Part shown: one piece after another, positions 34,613 through 44,172 of the stretch
Layout: each line of letters opens with the position of its first letter
How positions within the stretch are numbered: the stretch's first letter is position 1
Source of the DNA: Cristatella mucedo
Taxonomy: Eukaryota; Bryozoa; Phylactolaemata; Cristatellidae
Direction of reading: 5' to 3'
Assembly: GCA_009760855.2 (NCBI GenBank)
Contig: WPIO01000031.1
Location: forward strand, 1,511,001 to 1,575,000
DNA length: 64,000 nucleotides
Translations under genes and position numbers: made by a program
Notes under the pieces: model-generated
What the model was told of the DNA's origin: nothing
The model's input: only the letters and a program-made list of their open reading frames with translations
The model's database searches: none

Positions 34613-37600
34613 ATTTGTGTGCACGTTTGTGTGCATAAAGCATTGAGAGCATGTATGGTCGAATAAGAGGCTGCACATACATAGAATACACGCACACATA
34701 TTTATAAGGTATGGTACATGTCTTTTCTGTACTCTTTTGCCATATCCTGGAGCGGCAACAAATATTGCTTGGGTCGTGGGGGCTCGAGCCTTGTAGCATA
34801 TGTAAAGTGCATGGATAAATTAAGCTTTCACGACGCTGTACGAATGCGTTATATTGTTATTCTGATATGTTGTGCGCTTGCCAGATCTGCCGTGCAAGTC
34901 TTTTGTAAAGCTACATATTCGGCCTAGCAGCTCTTAAATAATGATGCAGTGATGCTGATGTTGGGCATAAGTTTACTCCATTTCATGAATTCGTTCCCGT
35001 TTGCTTATAATGCCTTATTATTTCTTAGTTTATTCTGCTGTCTGTATATTTACAAAGAATTATAGGCTAATCTTCTGTGTTTCAGGTTGGTGCCTGCATT
35101 GTAAATCCCGAGAAGAAAATAGTTGGTATTGGATATAACGGGATGCCAAACGGCTGTAGTGACGACAAGCTGCCTTGGGATAGAGAATCCAAGTCGTGGT
35201 TGGAAACTAAATATCCTTATGGTAAGACCCTAAACTGCCATAGTGGCATCTCTTTGTCTGCATCCTAACCACTTAGCGCTTGGTCGCCTTGCATCATTTA
35301 GATAGCATTATGTGGTGGCGATATTAGCATTACTTCCAGGCTTGCCCCAGCTGTATTAAGTCTTAAGCGATTAGATGCTGTAGGTGCTGAGGAAGAGACA
35401 ATAGGTAGAGAAAGAGATGGCAAGTGAGACAGAAACACAAACGAGAGAGAGAGAGATGGTCAAATCAAATGGTGAGTTCACTGCTAGATAGCAAGCTGAC
35501 TGGAAGCAAATTTAAGGTGCCTAGAAAGATATAACGTTTGCCAAAGGTGCTAAATATACAATTGCATTATTGCTGTTATTATTGTTATTATTATTATGTG
35601 ATTGCATCATCCGTCTTAATGATTGTCTCTTGACTGCTTCGCCCCAACAACTTTTGCTGCTTATTAGGGTCTGAATAAACTGATCCAGCAGCATCATGAT
35701 TGTGATGAGTGCTTGGCACCCGCCGGGTGGGCAGTCCTGGGAACATACATGTATCCATCCTGGCTCAACTTGCCTGGCCATCACTGAAACCGAACTGCAA
35801 TGTTTTAGTTCCTAATTCAGTGGGATATTTCAGGACATTAATGTCAATGAGTGTCACAGTCAATTGATGTCAGTGGTCTTCCGGTAAGGCTTTGAAATAC
35901 CACATGGATCTTTTTCTTGGTTGACCTGCTTCCTTTTGCAATTTACTCTCTCCCTCTTGCCGATGTTATCGCCAAGCACAGGCTGGATTTCATTTTTATG
36001 TGGGTGGCAGTTTCTGTGCTTTGATCCTTCCCTGCCTTTTGGCACATCAAGGGCTCTTAAATCCCTTGCAATACGTATTCCTGGATTCACACCTGGATCG
36101 CCGAAAACTATCTGTAATTGAATGGCAATAAAACCAACGCATTAGTTATTGGAAATCTTAACCCACAAAATAAGCTGGGCAAGCGAATCTCCTGCAGCAT
36201 CAGCAAGCAATCTGAATGTCCTGTGCCTAAGTGACCTTTTACTTCCTGAGCTCCATAGTTAAGTCTGCCTACTTCACTTATGCACCATTGCAAAAATGTC
36301 TTCCTGCTTAAAGAAGGATACCGCAGCCAAGCTGTTCCATGCATTTGTCACACCCGTAATAGACACCGGTTATTCTCTACTTGCTCTCCACTCTACTTGT
36401 TTACTTTCTTCTGCAATAAGATGCTTACAGTTGGTGCAAAACTTTGCAGCTATGCTTGTCTGTTGTGAACGTTGCAATTACTTCATTAGAGAGAGATGTG
36501 TATTTTTAAAGGTGCCATATTAATGTCTTTGTATCATTTTGTTCTTGTTAGTACATGTACCATCCAATGTTTTTTGTCTGTTTATGCTGCAGTGTGTCAT
36601 GCCGAGATGAATGCCATTTTGAACAAGAATGTTGCTGACATTCGTAATGGCACAATCTACGTGGCATTATTTCCATGCAACGAATGTGCTAAACTGGTCA
36701 TTCAGTCGGGGATTAAAGAAGTCGTATACTACTCGGACAAGTACTGGAATACCGAACAGATGAAAGCATCAAAAATACTGTTGAATATGGCTGGAATCAA
36801 ATACAGGTAAAGGGATTACCAGTCCGTGTGGGAATGTCGGAGGTTCGGCTCCTAGTCGAATATCCTACGGCACATGTAGCCTAGAGTCACTAGTGGCACT
36901 TCTCGTCGGACTTGTGCTGTTGCTTGTCTTTATTGTCCTAGAACGTCTGTAGATGATCTCAAATGCACGAATTGGAGCCACGACCATGCAGTGCCTAAGG
37001 AGTGGTAAGGCACTCACACTTCACGGCCAAGGTCGTTGGTTCGAGTCTTGCAGCAGGCAATTCTTTATTGCCCGCTGCGATCGTGGTGGTGATAGCCGCT
37101 AAGGCTGTTCTGCTGCTATACAATTGATGCTGTTAAGACAGCCTTGACCTTTACACTTTAGTCACACTTCCATGTAGATGACACCCAGTTGTACCTTTGC
37201 TTTGATCCCTCCCAGCCCCCAGCATGTCGAATTCTCTTAACTCCCTTGCTGAATGTCTTGTTGACTTCCGCACATGGATGGCAGCAAACTTACTTAAATT
37301 GAATGACGATAAAACTAAATTACTAGTTGTGGGCAAACCAAGTGCTTAACATTCAGAATTGGCTCTGCTAGTTGCATCTGCACGAAATCTAAGAAAGAGA
37401 TCGAGTTCTCCTAGGGTGCTTTATCAAGTGTATTATTATTATTATTAAGTGTCCCATTCCAAACTGACCTTTCATTAGACGGCCACATGAGCTCCACAGT
37501 CAAGACTGCCTACTTTCAGCTGTATAATATTGCTAAAATTCGAGCTTGCTTAGAAAAGGATACTAAATCCAATGGGTCCGTGCATTTATGAAATTCCATT

Positions 37601-38729
37601 TCGACTTCTGTAACTCACTGCTTGCTGGCCTACCGGCCTGTGCAATCATGTGCATTCAGCTGGTGCAAAACTCTGCAGCTAGGCTTTTCTGTCGTGAGCG
37701 TCGCAGTTGCCACGTCACATCACGTCTCATCACATCTCACTGACCTGGACTGGCTTCCAATAAATCAGCTTATCGACTTAACGGTTCTGTCTCACTTCTA
37801 GGTCCTTTCATTCTCTGGCTCCAGCCTACCTATCAGAACTACTCCCCCACCAGGCTAGGCTTCGTACCACTCACTGTTCTGACTCAAACCGTTTAGCTAA
37901 ATGTCGTAGGAACCTCAAATTCATTGGGGACCGGGCCTTTTGTCCGTATGCTCCCTAAGCCTGGAACCCACTCACGACTGACTTGACATTTAAAAAGAAG
38001 CAACAAATGCATCTATTTGTCACAGCAGTCAGTGGGTTTCTGTGATTCATCCTTTGTGTGTTTATGAGTGCTGACACTGTGCTTGCTGCCACTAACCATA
38101 TTTGCATATTGACCCTGTGCATGTCACCTCTAGCCATGTTACAGTTATTGTCATTGAGCATGCCTCCGCTAACCATTTGATCATGCTTTTCTTTACAGCA
38201 TGTGTAAAGTGCCTAGGAGGAGACTGAGCTCTCCGATGGTGCTTTACAAATGCATTATTATTATTATTAACATTATTATTATTATTACAAGACAGCTGAG
38301 GACAAGACCTTCAAACACTGAAACGATACCAAATGAGTGATTGAAAGTGATGTAACTCACAAGTACTGATGAGGGGTGGAGTTGGAGGAGGATAAAGATG
38401 ATGGAGTTGAAACAATCAGTCGGCATTAAGGTGCTCTTTTTTGCTTGGGATGAAGGAATAGACTGGCCTCATGGTTGGCCCTAGTTGGCTGCTCACTAGA
38501 CTGCTTCTAATTCTAACCACATGGTTGACTGCCTTTTGTAAAATAATGAGCAGACGAATGAACATTGAGTGAGCTTCAGGACATGGCACCCATGCTCTTG
38601 AGACTGATCGTCAGTGTTCTGAGCAAGCTCTTTTTTCATTACAGGCAGCATGTTCCAAAGAACAGTCGCATCGTCCTAGACTTCAGTGTCATCGACGGCA
38701 CTGTTACGAAGAGCGATTCTGCCGTCTAA
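29238..38729 (+). CDS. DCTD: Deoxycytidylate (dCMP) deaminase, complete
   Basis: Five exons: 29238-29275, 31390-31483, 35086-35221, 36593-36806 and 38645-38729 (stop TAA). Junctions are GT-AG with consistent phases, giving 188 residues against 178 in human. It deaminates dCMP to dUMP, feeding thymidylate synthase; the cytosolic enzyme is tuned by dCTP and dTTP. Residues [43 protein letters not shown] (zinc ligand His92, proton shuttle Glu94) and FPCNECAK (zinc ligands Cys118, Cys121) are intact, as is DKYWNTE. The tail [11 protein letters not shown] matches the family end and then runs past it. Exon 1 ([12 protein letters not shown]) is less certain: it rests on a start codon, a GTACGC donor and a phase that restores AGG. 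The introns (2.1, 3.6, 1.4 and 1.8 kb) are full of LINE and SINE pieces but the coding sequence is unbroken. Confidence 0.93.
29525..29728. repeat. Repeat R, copy 2, left part
   Basis: GGTTCGCCACGCCCTCTTCG, GCTGCAGAGCTGCCTCGGAC and AGAACCTTCGGCGGCGAGCC correspond to copy 1. The copy is split by a LINE A at 29729. Confidence 0.7.
29729..30264 (+). mobile_element. LINE A inserted in repeat R (DCTD intron 1)
   Basis: Starts at TTACCAGTCAAGCAACGG (LPVKQR), runs through [22 protein letters not shown] and AWNSLPT, the 3' UTR, the stem-loop (GAGGGCGCTTTATC) and an ATT tail. R resumes immediately. AAG occurs on both sides, compatible with a very short target duplication. Confidence 0.88.
30265..30360. 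repeat. Repeat R, copy 2, right part
   Basis: GCTCTGTTTGAGAGGCCGT and GTGTCAGCACAGCTCC continue copy 1 across the LINE A insertion. Confidence 0.7.
30361..31389. other. Rest of DCTD intron 1
   Basis: No named repeat. A 20-bp unit (CACAGCTGTAGCGATGAGAG) is tandemly doubled at about 31050-31089. The intron ends TTTCCAG. Confidence 0.4.
32048..32125 (-). mobile_element. SINE2 tail fragment
   Basis: CGGCTGATC, GAGCCCCATTTATGTAGTGG and GGAGCCTTTGCTCC resemble the SINE2 3' end. The head is missing. Confidence 0.45.
32130..33245 (-). mobile_element. LINE A copy in DCTD intron 2
   Basis: 5'-truncated, with a (TAA)n start and stem-loop. The frame is open at 32978-32304: [66 protein letters not shown]. 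Upstream, [13 protein letters not shown] is recognisable. A two-base deletion at about 32971 breaks the join, and the same deletion occurs in the 46.6 kb copy. Confidence 0.9.
33246..34365. other. DCTD intron 2, unassigned
   Basis: AT-rich sequence without a recognised repeat or exon. Confidence 0.35.
34366..34530 (-). mobile_element. SINE2 in DCTD intron 2
   Basis: Plus strand: AATAGCCTCTTTTGTATAGC, GGATTCGAACTCGCGACCTC, GACCGAGGTCGTG and GTGTGCCATCACGGCCC. Confidence 0.8.
34547..34612. repeat. (GT)n microsatellite
   Basis: About 32 uninterrupted GT units directly beside the SINE2 head. Confidence 0.95.
34766..34862 (+). mobile_element. SINE1 fragment
   Basis: GGTCGTGGGGGCTCGAGCC (B-box region) followed by GCATATGTAAAGTGCATGG and AATTAAGCTTTCACGACGC, a decayed SINE1 3' half. 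Confidence 0.5.
35498..35600 (+). mobile_element. LINE A 3' end in DCTD intron 3
   Basis: GTGCCTAGAAAGATATAACG and an interrupted ATT tail (TTATTATTGTTATTATTATT). Confidence 0.65.
36110..36488 (+). mobile_element. Old LINE A fragment in DCTD intron 3
   Basis: TTGAATGGCAATAAAACCAA, AGTTAAGTCTGCCTACTTCA and GGTGCAAAACTTTGCAGC correspond to [16 protein letters not shown] and LVQNFAA; frameless. It ends about 100 bp before DCTD exon 4. Confidence 0.7.
36985..37130 (+). mobile_element. Degenerate SINE2 in DCTD intron 4
   Basis: TTCACGGCCAAGGTCGTTGG, TTCGAGTCTTGCAGCAGG, GGTGGTGATAGCCGCTAAGG and TTCTGCTGCTATAC follow the SINE2 order. Confidence 0.65.
37160..38280 (+). mobile_element. LINE A copy in DCTD intron 4
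   Basis: Begins at [16 protein letters not shown] with both catalytic aspartates, then [23 protein letters not shown]. After a nested 55-bp insertion at 37391 it continues through the thumb and 3' UTR to an ATTATT tail. Several frameshifts. Confidence 0.82.
37391..37447 (+). mobile_element. Solo LINE A stem-loop nested in LINE A
   Basis: AAGAAAGAGATCGAGTTCTC, GGTGCTTTATCAAGTG and (ATT)n sit where uninterrupted LINE A copies read CGAAATCTAGGTGTC. Only the last 40 or so bases of the element plus its tail were inserted. Confidence 0.8.
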
Positions 38730-39510
38730 ACCCTGTCTGTCATTCAAAAATGCTACTGGATCGGCAAGGCAAAAGACCGTCTCACAGCCTCCCAATTGTG
38801 GTGCTTGCTAAAGCCAGCTACTTCATTTTGTAAAGCATGATGCAATCGGTGTTCGGTGGGCTTTGCTGAGATGTCTAACGTTTATTGAAGGCCGTGGAGG
38901 AGATATTTCCAAGGTTGTATGTTAGCTCTTGTTTATTAAGAAAAGGGAGAAGGGCATTTACCAAACCTCCCACAAAGTGGGAAGCTACTGCTGGTCCACC
39001 GGTCATCAGCTGCAGACCGAGGCTAAGGGTGGAATTTCGGCCCGTTTTTAATTGCTGCTATCCTCGTCTCGGCCGGGCGATGGATCGGCTGCCCTGGACC
39101 ACCTCTGCCCATCTGACTTTCAGATGCCGTGCCAAAGCCGAGGGAAAACCGAGCAGCAGCCGACAGCAAACACAGTGTGGGCAACTAGTCATGTGTAGCC
39201 CACAGGAAGAAGGCCAGCCATTTGAGGCGCAGAAGGTTCCATTCGTCTTAAATTGGTTTATATAATTGTGATAGAAACAGCTTCTGTTCGAGCTATCTGT
39301 GGCTTCGATGACATCGGCACTTGAGTCTGTCGATTGATCTTTTGAAGTCTTTTGCTCTAAGCTGGACTTGAACCTTAATTTCATTTGTCAGTAATGCCAA
39401 GGGTTTTACTGTGGGCAAATAGATTTGCTACTTTGCAATACAACTGCTGCAGTGAATGATATATATTAATTGTAAGCGGTCTGCGTCCAATTTGCACTAC
39501 AATCTCATCC
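38730..39510. other. DCTD 3' flank
   Basis: Presumably includes the 3' UTR. No AATAAA seen soon after the stop. The frame at 38885-39265 matches nothing I know. Confidence 0.35.
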
Positions 39511-39655
39511 AGCCGAGCTGGTTTGGTCCAGCGGTTAAGGTGCTCGTCCCGACTAAGGTCTGACTGAGACTGTGGGCTCGAGCCCTGAGGCAAATGTGAA
39601 GTGCCTGAATAGAGATTAAGTTCTCTTGGGGCGCAATACAAATGAATTATCATTC
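39511..39655 (+). mobile_element. SINE1, best-preserved plus-strand copy
   Basis: GCCGAGCTGGTTTGGTCCAG, CGGTTAAGGTGCTCG, GTGGGCTCGAGCCC (B-box region), then GAAGTGCCTGAATAGAGATT, AAGTTCTCTTGGGGCGC and TACAAATGAATTAT. The second half mirrors the LINE A terminal stem-loop. Confidence 0.85.
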
Positions 39656-40307
39656 AACTTTTTTCAATTTCACTGTACCCCCTTCTCGTACAAGCCGTCA
39701 TTAAAGCATATTTCACGGACATGCATATACAGTGGTACACATATGCATGCATGCTTTCCCTCGAATTATGCGATGAATGGTCACAGTATCTGCTTTGTGG
39801 GAATTTTGTTGTGCTTTTTCCAATTACCTACCCAAGTTATGCAATGTGGTGCAAGCATTCCCGAAGTTCCAAATTCCCAAAAGCAAGCACTTGCATGCGT
39901 GCTGTCGTGCATTATGGGTATTGTGCATGCACACATTGGTGGGTTGGTGGGTGCACACGCACGTCTATGCATTTGAGTCCATGAATGGATGTGCACTTGG
40001 GTTCAGGTGCCATTTGTACTTGGGTGCAGATGTGTGTAATTCTTCGTTTGCGATGCCGTGTAGCCATGTTTGTACCAAATAGATGTCACCCTGGAAAGTG
40101 TTCTACAGTGCACCCAAAGTCGTAGTGGGTGTCATGTGATAGCTGGCACCCAGAGATGTGCAACGGTTGATGCATTCGTAGGGTGTGACTTTCACCTCAA
40201 CTAACCATCCCATTTGCCTAGAGAAGGATGGTCAAATCGGTATTAGTAGGAAATGGGAATTAAAAAAAGAGACCAGACTTTAACAGGCCTGCTAGGAATG
40301 ATATATA
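39656..40307. other. No recognisable gene
   Basis: Rich in TGCATG/TGCACA words, and several overlapping frames on one strand look like a compositional effect. Confidence 0.35.
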
Positions 40308-40451
40308 AAAAAATATTGTTCATTTGTATAGCGCCCCAAGAGAACTTGATCTCTTTTCAGGCGCTTCACATATGCCTCGGAGCTCGAGCCCACGACTTCA
40401 ACCAGGTCTTGGTCGGGGCAAGCATCTTAACCGTTGGACCAATTGCTAGCC
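40308..40451 (-). mobile_element. SINE1
   Basis: Plus strand: CATTTGTATAGCGCCCCAAG, AGAACTTGATCTC, AGGCGCTTCAC, GGAGCTCGAGCCCACGAC, then CATCTTAACCGTTGGACCAA. The tail stem GGCGCT/AGCGCC is still largely paired. Confidence 0.85.
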
Positions 40452-41285
40452 AAAAGATGAAATATAACTTAAGTTATTTCAGCGTTTTTTTAACCTCGGC
40501 CATACAATTTCACCTGAACAAAAGACTTAAATCATGCATTGAAGCGTGTTATTCTAAGCATGCACAACCATAGGCCTGCCATGGTTAAAGCGATGCAAGA
40601 GAAGATGCAGTAGAAATGAAGCATCCAACAGAAACAGTGTTGTCTGATAAGCAAGGAACTTTAAAGTTTGTTTATTGTTTACTAGGCCTTAACTCTCAGT
40701 TTTCCGAATGCACATACTCAATTGAACTAGCTTCTCATTATCTCTATGGAGGCTAGTACACACGCATCATTGTGGTTTTGGCATCTCAGATGCTTGCTAA
40801 TACTTCCGTAGCAGTTGTATATGGTTGCACAACTGCATACATATATACATACATACAAACGCATACATCGAGAAACCTAGTTGGGTTATTTTTTGCTTAA
40901 GTAGCTCTACCGATTTATAACATTGTTTCGAACCAGGTCTGGCCTATGTCAGTGCCCGGAAAAATCCGGAAATCTCAAACCTTGTAAATACCAGAAGTAT
41001 CCTACACAACTATTGAGATGCTTTGTGGGTGTTCTTGGGCCATCCTAAGGTTTCTAATTTCGCCGTGGTAGTACTTTTTGGCTTAGATTTTGTAGAATGC
41101 AATTTCTGAAATTAGTGTTGATTTCAGGGATATTTTGGACCAGCGTTGTAACTGAATTGAGCTGAACATGGCTTGACTTTGCTTGGAATAAAACAGACCT
41201 TGGTGGTGGACATCGGCTCGAGGCTATTAGGTAACGGCTCGTGCTTGTAACTACTTCTTTCGATGCCAATGGGGTGTGCAACGAC
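40452..41285. other. No recognisable feature
   Basis: AT-rich; a short CATA-rich run near 40833-40870. Confidence 0.35.
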
Positions 41286-41400
41286 ATGCCTTAACAGCAA
41301 TCGCCGCAGCTTGCAGTGAGCAGCAAAGGATTGCCCACTGCGGGGCTCGAACCCACAACCTGGGTTGTAAAGAGCGAACTCAGCGTGGCCATGAGTACAG
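41286..41400 (-). mobile_element. Degenerate SINE2
   Basis: GCAAAGGATTGCCCACTGCG, GGCTCGAACCCACAACC and GCGTGGCCATGAG follow the reverse SINE2 order, with a changed palindrome. Confidence 0.55.
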
Positions 41401-41814
41401 CACGGGAATGTGCCGAGCGAGATGAAGAACTGGTAAAAGGTGTGGCCAGTGATGCTAAAAGTGCAGTTCCGCCTGGTATAGTGGAAGCCACACTCCATCA
41501 CTCAACTTGAACAATAACTCGCCATTGCGGTCATTGTGTCAAAGGAAACCGGGCGTAAATACTGCTCATCAACAGAGGAGCTTGTCCGTTCGAAGGATCG
41601 AGTGTGCGAAGGTACCTGTTCCTTGACGGTGTGTAAGTACTTAGGCTGTCTGCGATAGGCTTTTGGTTCACCCCGTTGGTCTGCATGAGGCAGAAAGATG
41701 GCTGGTTCGGCTGAATGAAAGTTCACTACTGAGCAAAGTAGATTACCGAATGCCCCCCCTAATTTACAGATGACCCGAGGCACTTTCGGTGGCACGGATA
41801 TTGACTGAATTAAA
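41401..41814. other. No recognisable feature
   Basis: Nothing identified. Confidence 0.3.
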
Positions 41815-42052
41815 TGGAATGTAATGTATCTCCGTCTGTTACTCTGCAAAGACTATGTGGGCGTTTTGAATAGCACACTTTAAGCCTAGGCGGCTTCCGG
41901 TACGCATTAAGTATCCATATAGACTTCATCTCACGAAGCAAAGAGAGAAAGAGAGAAGCATAGCCGACTCAGATGAGCAGTTGAGGTAGTGAGTAGCATA
42001 GAAGTAGCAGCTCAGGACGGCTGGAAATGATGTGCCACAGTCGGTAGCAAGG
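41815..42052 (-). mobile_element. LINE B 3' end
   Basis: AATGTAATGTATCTCCGTCT marks the reverse tail. It is followed by TAGGCGGCTTCCGGTACGCA and GCAGCTCAGGACGGCTGG, as in the other LINE B copies. Confidence 0.75.
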
Positions 42053-42850
42053 GAGCAGATGCGGGCGTTCGGCCTTGATCAGTAGCCGACCTTTTCAGTA
42101 AAGTTCAGGCACTGTGGAATGTGCTGCAGCACAAGAGGCTGGGCAGAAGTTGGTGGCCTCCATGCCTTGCTAGATAAAGGAGGTCATAAAGAATCTCGGT
42201 GAGGGCGACCTCGAACTAAACGCATACATACCAACAGCATGAGTGTTTGTTTTTGGCCTGTCAATAAATACTTTCCCATGCTGCGTGATACTCGAGTACG
42301 CCTGACATCGCGTAAGTGCACTCAGTTCCAAAAAATCCTCCCACTAACTGTGGAAGCCCGGATGTACCTGCTACTCCGTTCAGGTAATAAGAGGATTGTA
42401 TACGATACCGGGCGTACTCAAGTTTCACACTGCATGTGAAAATATTGATTGGCAGCTCAAAAACACAGCCACTCATGTGATGTGATGAGACATATCTCCA
42501 CCAATGTATTCTACAAAGCCACAAAAACTATGTGAGTGTCACGCACGAGACTTGTGTACAGCGAGCTCAAAGCCTAAGCGGCTTTGGTAGCCGACAGACT
42601 TCATGTCACGGAACAAAGAGGAAGTGAGAAGCATAGCTGAGTCAGCGGAGCACATATAAGTGGTGAGGTAGTGACTCATACTTTTGGTATGTATGGGTTT
42701 AGTGCGATGTCGCCCGCCGCGATTCTTTATGACCTTTATCTAGCAAGGCACGGAAGCCACTACCTCTTGTGCTCCAGCACATTCCACAGTGTCTGGACTT
42801 AACTGAAAAGGCCGGCTACTGATGAAGGCCGAACATCCGCCTCAGCCGGC
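42053..42850. mobile_element. Long foldback (inverted-repeat) element, interrupted
   Basis: The left arm 42053-42312 pairs with a right arm made of 42403-42487 and 42686-42850. Matches include CACTGTGGAATGTGCTG, CCTTGCTAGATAAAGG and CATACATACCAA in the outer arm, and GAGTACGCC in the inner arm. The arms are about 250 bp, around a 90-bp loop. A LINE B piece splits the right arm. Tc1-like transposase debris follows directly, so this may be a Tc1 relative with long termini. Confidence 0.75.
42488..42685 (-). mobile_element. LINE B 3' piece inside the foldback arm
   Basis: ATATCTCCACCAATGTATTC, CCTAAGCGGCTTTGGTA and AGCATAGCTGAGTCAG match LINE B. Palindrome pairing is lost exactly here and resumes after it. 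Confidence 0.7.
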
Positions 42851-43095
42851 TGTCGGTATCGCTCCTTAGCCTTTGTATGGGATTCAGATCAGGCGACTGG
42901 CTGAGCCGCTGAATCAAGCCACCCGCGAACGGATTCGTCAGAAAAGTGCGTGATTGATGCCTGTACACAGGCTTTCGATGGTGAGCTGCTGAGCAGTGCT
43001 CGTGGTAAGGTGCTGGTTTCCATCGTGCTTTGCGGAAAATACGTCGTCTCACTGCTGTCTTGTGCACTCATCGATGAAATCCCAAGCACATTAGC
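42851..43095 (-). pseudogene. Tc1-like transposase fragment
   Basis: The minus-strand frame contains SQSPDLNPIQ, the C-terminal block of Tc1/mariner transposases (usually QSPDLNPIE, here with Q for the catalytic glutamate). A basic stretch, VRRRIFRKARWKPAPYHEH, lies upstream, perhaps from the DNA-binding half. The middle is deleted or frameshifted. Confidence 0.55.
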
Positions 43096-43262
43096 ATAGT
43101 TTTGTACACTTCGAGGAACTCAGAATCGTGCGATCTTCTATTCAAAGACTGCGACGCATTGCAATGGCCAATGAAAGCATTGTTGGAGCACTATTTGTTC
43201 TACCTTATCCCAAGTACCGGTTTGGCACTTCGGACTTCGCGCCTATGTATAGTTCACGTTTA

Positions 43263-43372
43263 CCATCAAAACATCTTTCCACCAGGAATCGAACCAGGAA
43301 CAGTAGGGTCAACAATCCGCGATACTAATCACCAGATACCAGGACTAACCTGCTTCTAGTTGAAATTGCCAC
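43263..43372 (-). repeat. tRNA-like sequence, probably a SINE head
   Basis: The minus strand carries CCTGGTTCGATTCCTGG, a B-box-like T arm, downstream of TGGTGATTAGTATCGCGG, an A-box-like segment. The arms do not fold into a convincing tRNA. Confidence 0.35.
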
Positions 43373-43489
43373 TAGGTTAGGCCCACGGAACATAACTGAA
43401 TTATACTGCTGCATCGCAATTCGGCCCCAAGTGTGCGTTGACCTAGTGGTGAGCCCAGCCTACCACCGGGCCACGACTGGGTCGTTAAG

Positions 43490-44172
43490 TACCGTATTTT
43501 ACCGTGTATAAGCCCCCTTTTTCCTATATTTGGGGCCGGGTAATGGAAGGGGGCTTATACATGGGGGTTAGATTCTTTTGCTTTAATATTGTGCTAAACA
43601 ACACACATACTTGGCGACAGAAGCTTCAGCTCTGCAGGTCCTAGACTTGGAACTCGCTTCCACATATCTTATGCAACGGCAACTACTCTCTTGCTGCCGA
43701 CTATGGCTCATCCTTTTCAGCGGTCCTGAGCTGCTACTTCCTTGCTACCTCAACTGCTCTCCTGACTCGGCTATGCTTCCCACTTTCTTTTAGTTTCGTG
43801 AAACGAAGTACGTTTGCTACCGAATGCGTACCGAAAGCCACTTAGGCTGTGAGTGCGCTATACGAAACTTTCCTGCGTAACACCCACATGGTCTTTATGG
43901 CTTTGTGGAGTTACAGACGGAGAAACATTGGATTACATTACTTTGAATGCCACCCGACGAGATGTGGTATAAGTGAGGAAGATGGAGAGGATATCATCAC
44001 CGTTCCTGATGCAGAGGGGGTTGATAGGGACATGAGTGAGTATCATGAGTCCCGAAATTGTTCAGTTCATTCAGTTGTTGAATAAAAATATTTTTTCCAA
44101 AAAATTAGCAAAGAAATTTTGGGGAGGGCTTATGCATCGAGGGGCCTATACATGGTTGAAGACGGTCATAGC
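43490..44172 (+). mobile_element. pogo/Tigger-like DNA transposon remnant with LINE B insert
   Basis: The left end reads ACCGTGTATAAGCCCCC and the right end is its diverged reverse complement (GGCCTATACATGG). The left terminus itself folds: 43506-43519 pairs with 43547-43560. After a LINE B piece the plus frame gives RCGISEEDGEDII and then a stop at 44085, like the C-terminus of Tigger/jerky-type transposases (CGIS..DG.ED). Most of the transposase is missing. Confidence 0.6.
43605..43945 (+). mobile_element. LINE B in the pogo-like element
   Basis: GGCGACAGAAGCTTCAGCTC, CAGCGGTCCTGAGCTGCTAC, CGAATGCGTACCGAAAGCC and GAGTTACAGACGGAGAAACA, then ATTACATTAC tail. Confidence 0.8.

Noticed and set aside
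43263-43372. Possible functional tRNA gene
   Set aside because: Only the T-arm and A-box-like words fit; acceptor and anticodon stems do not pair.
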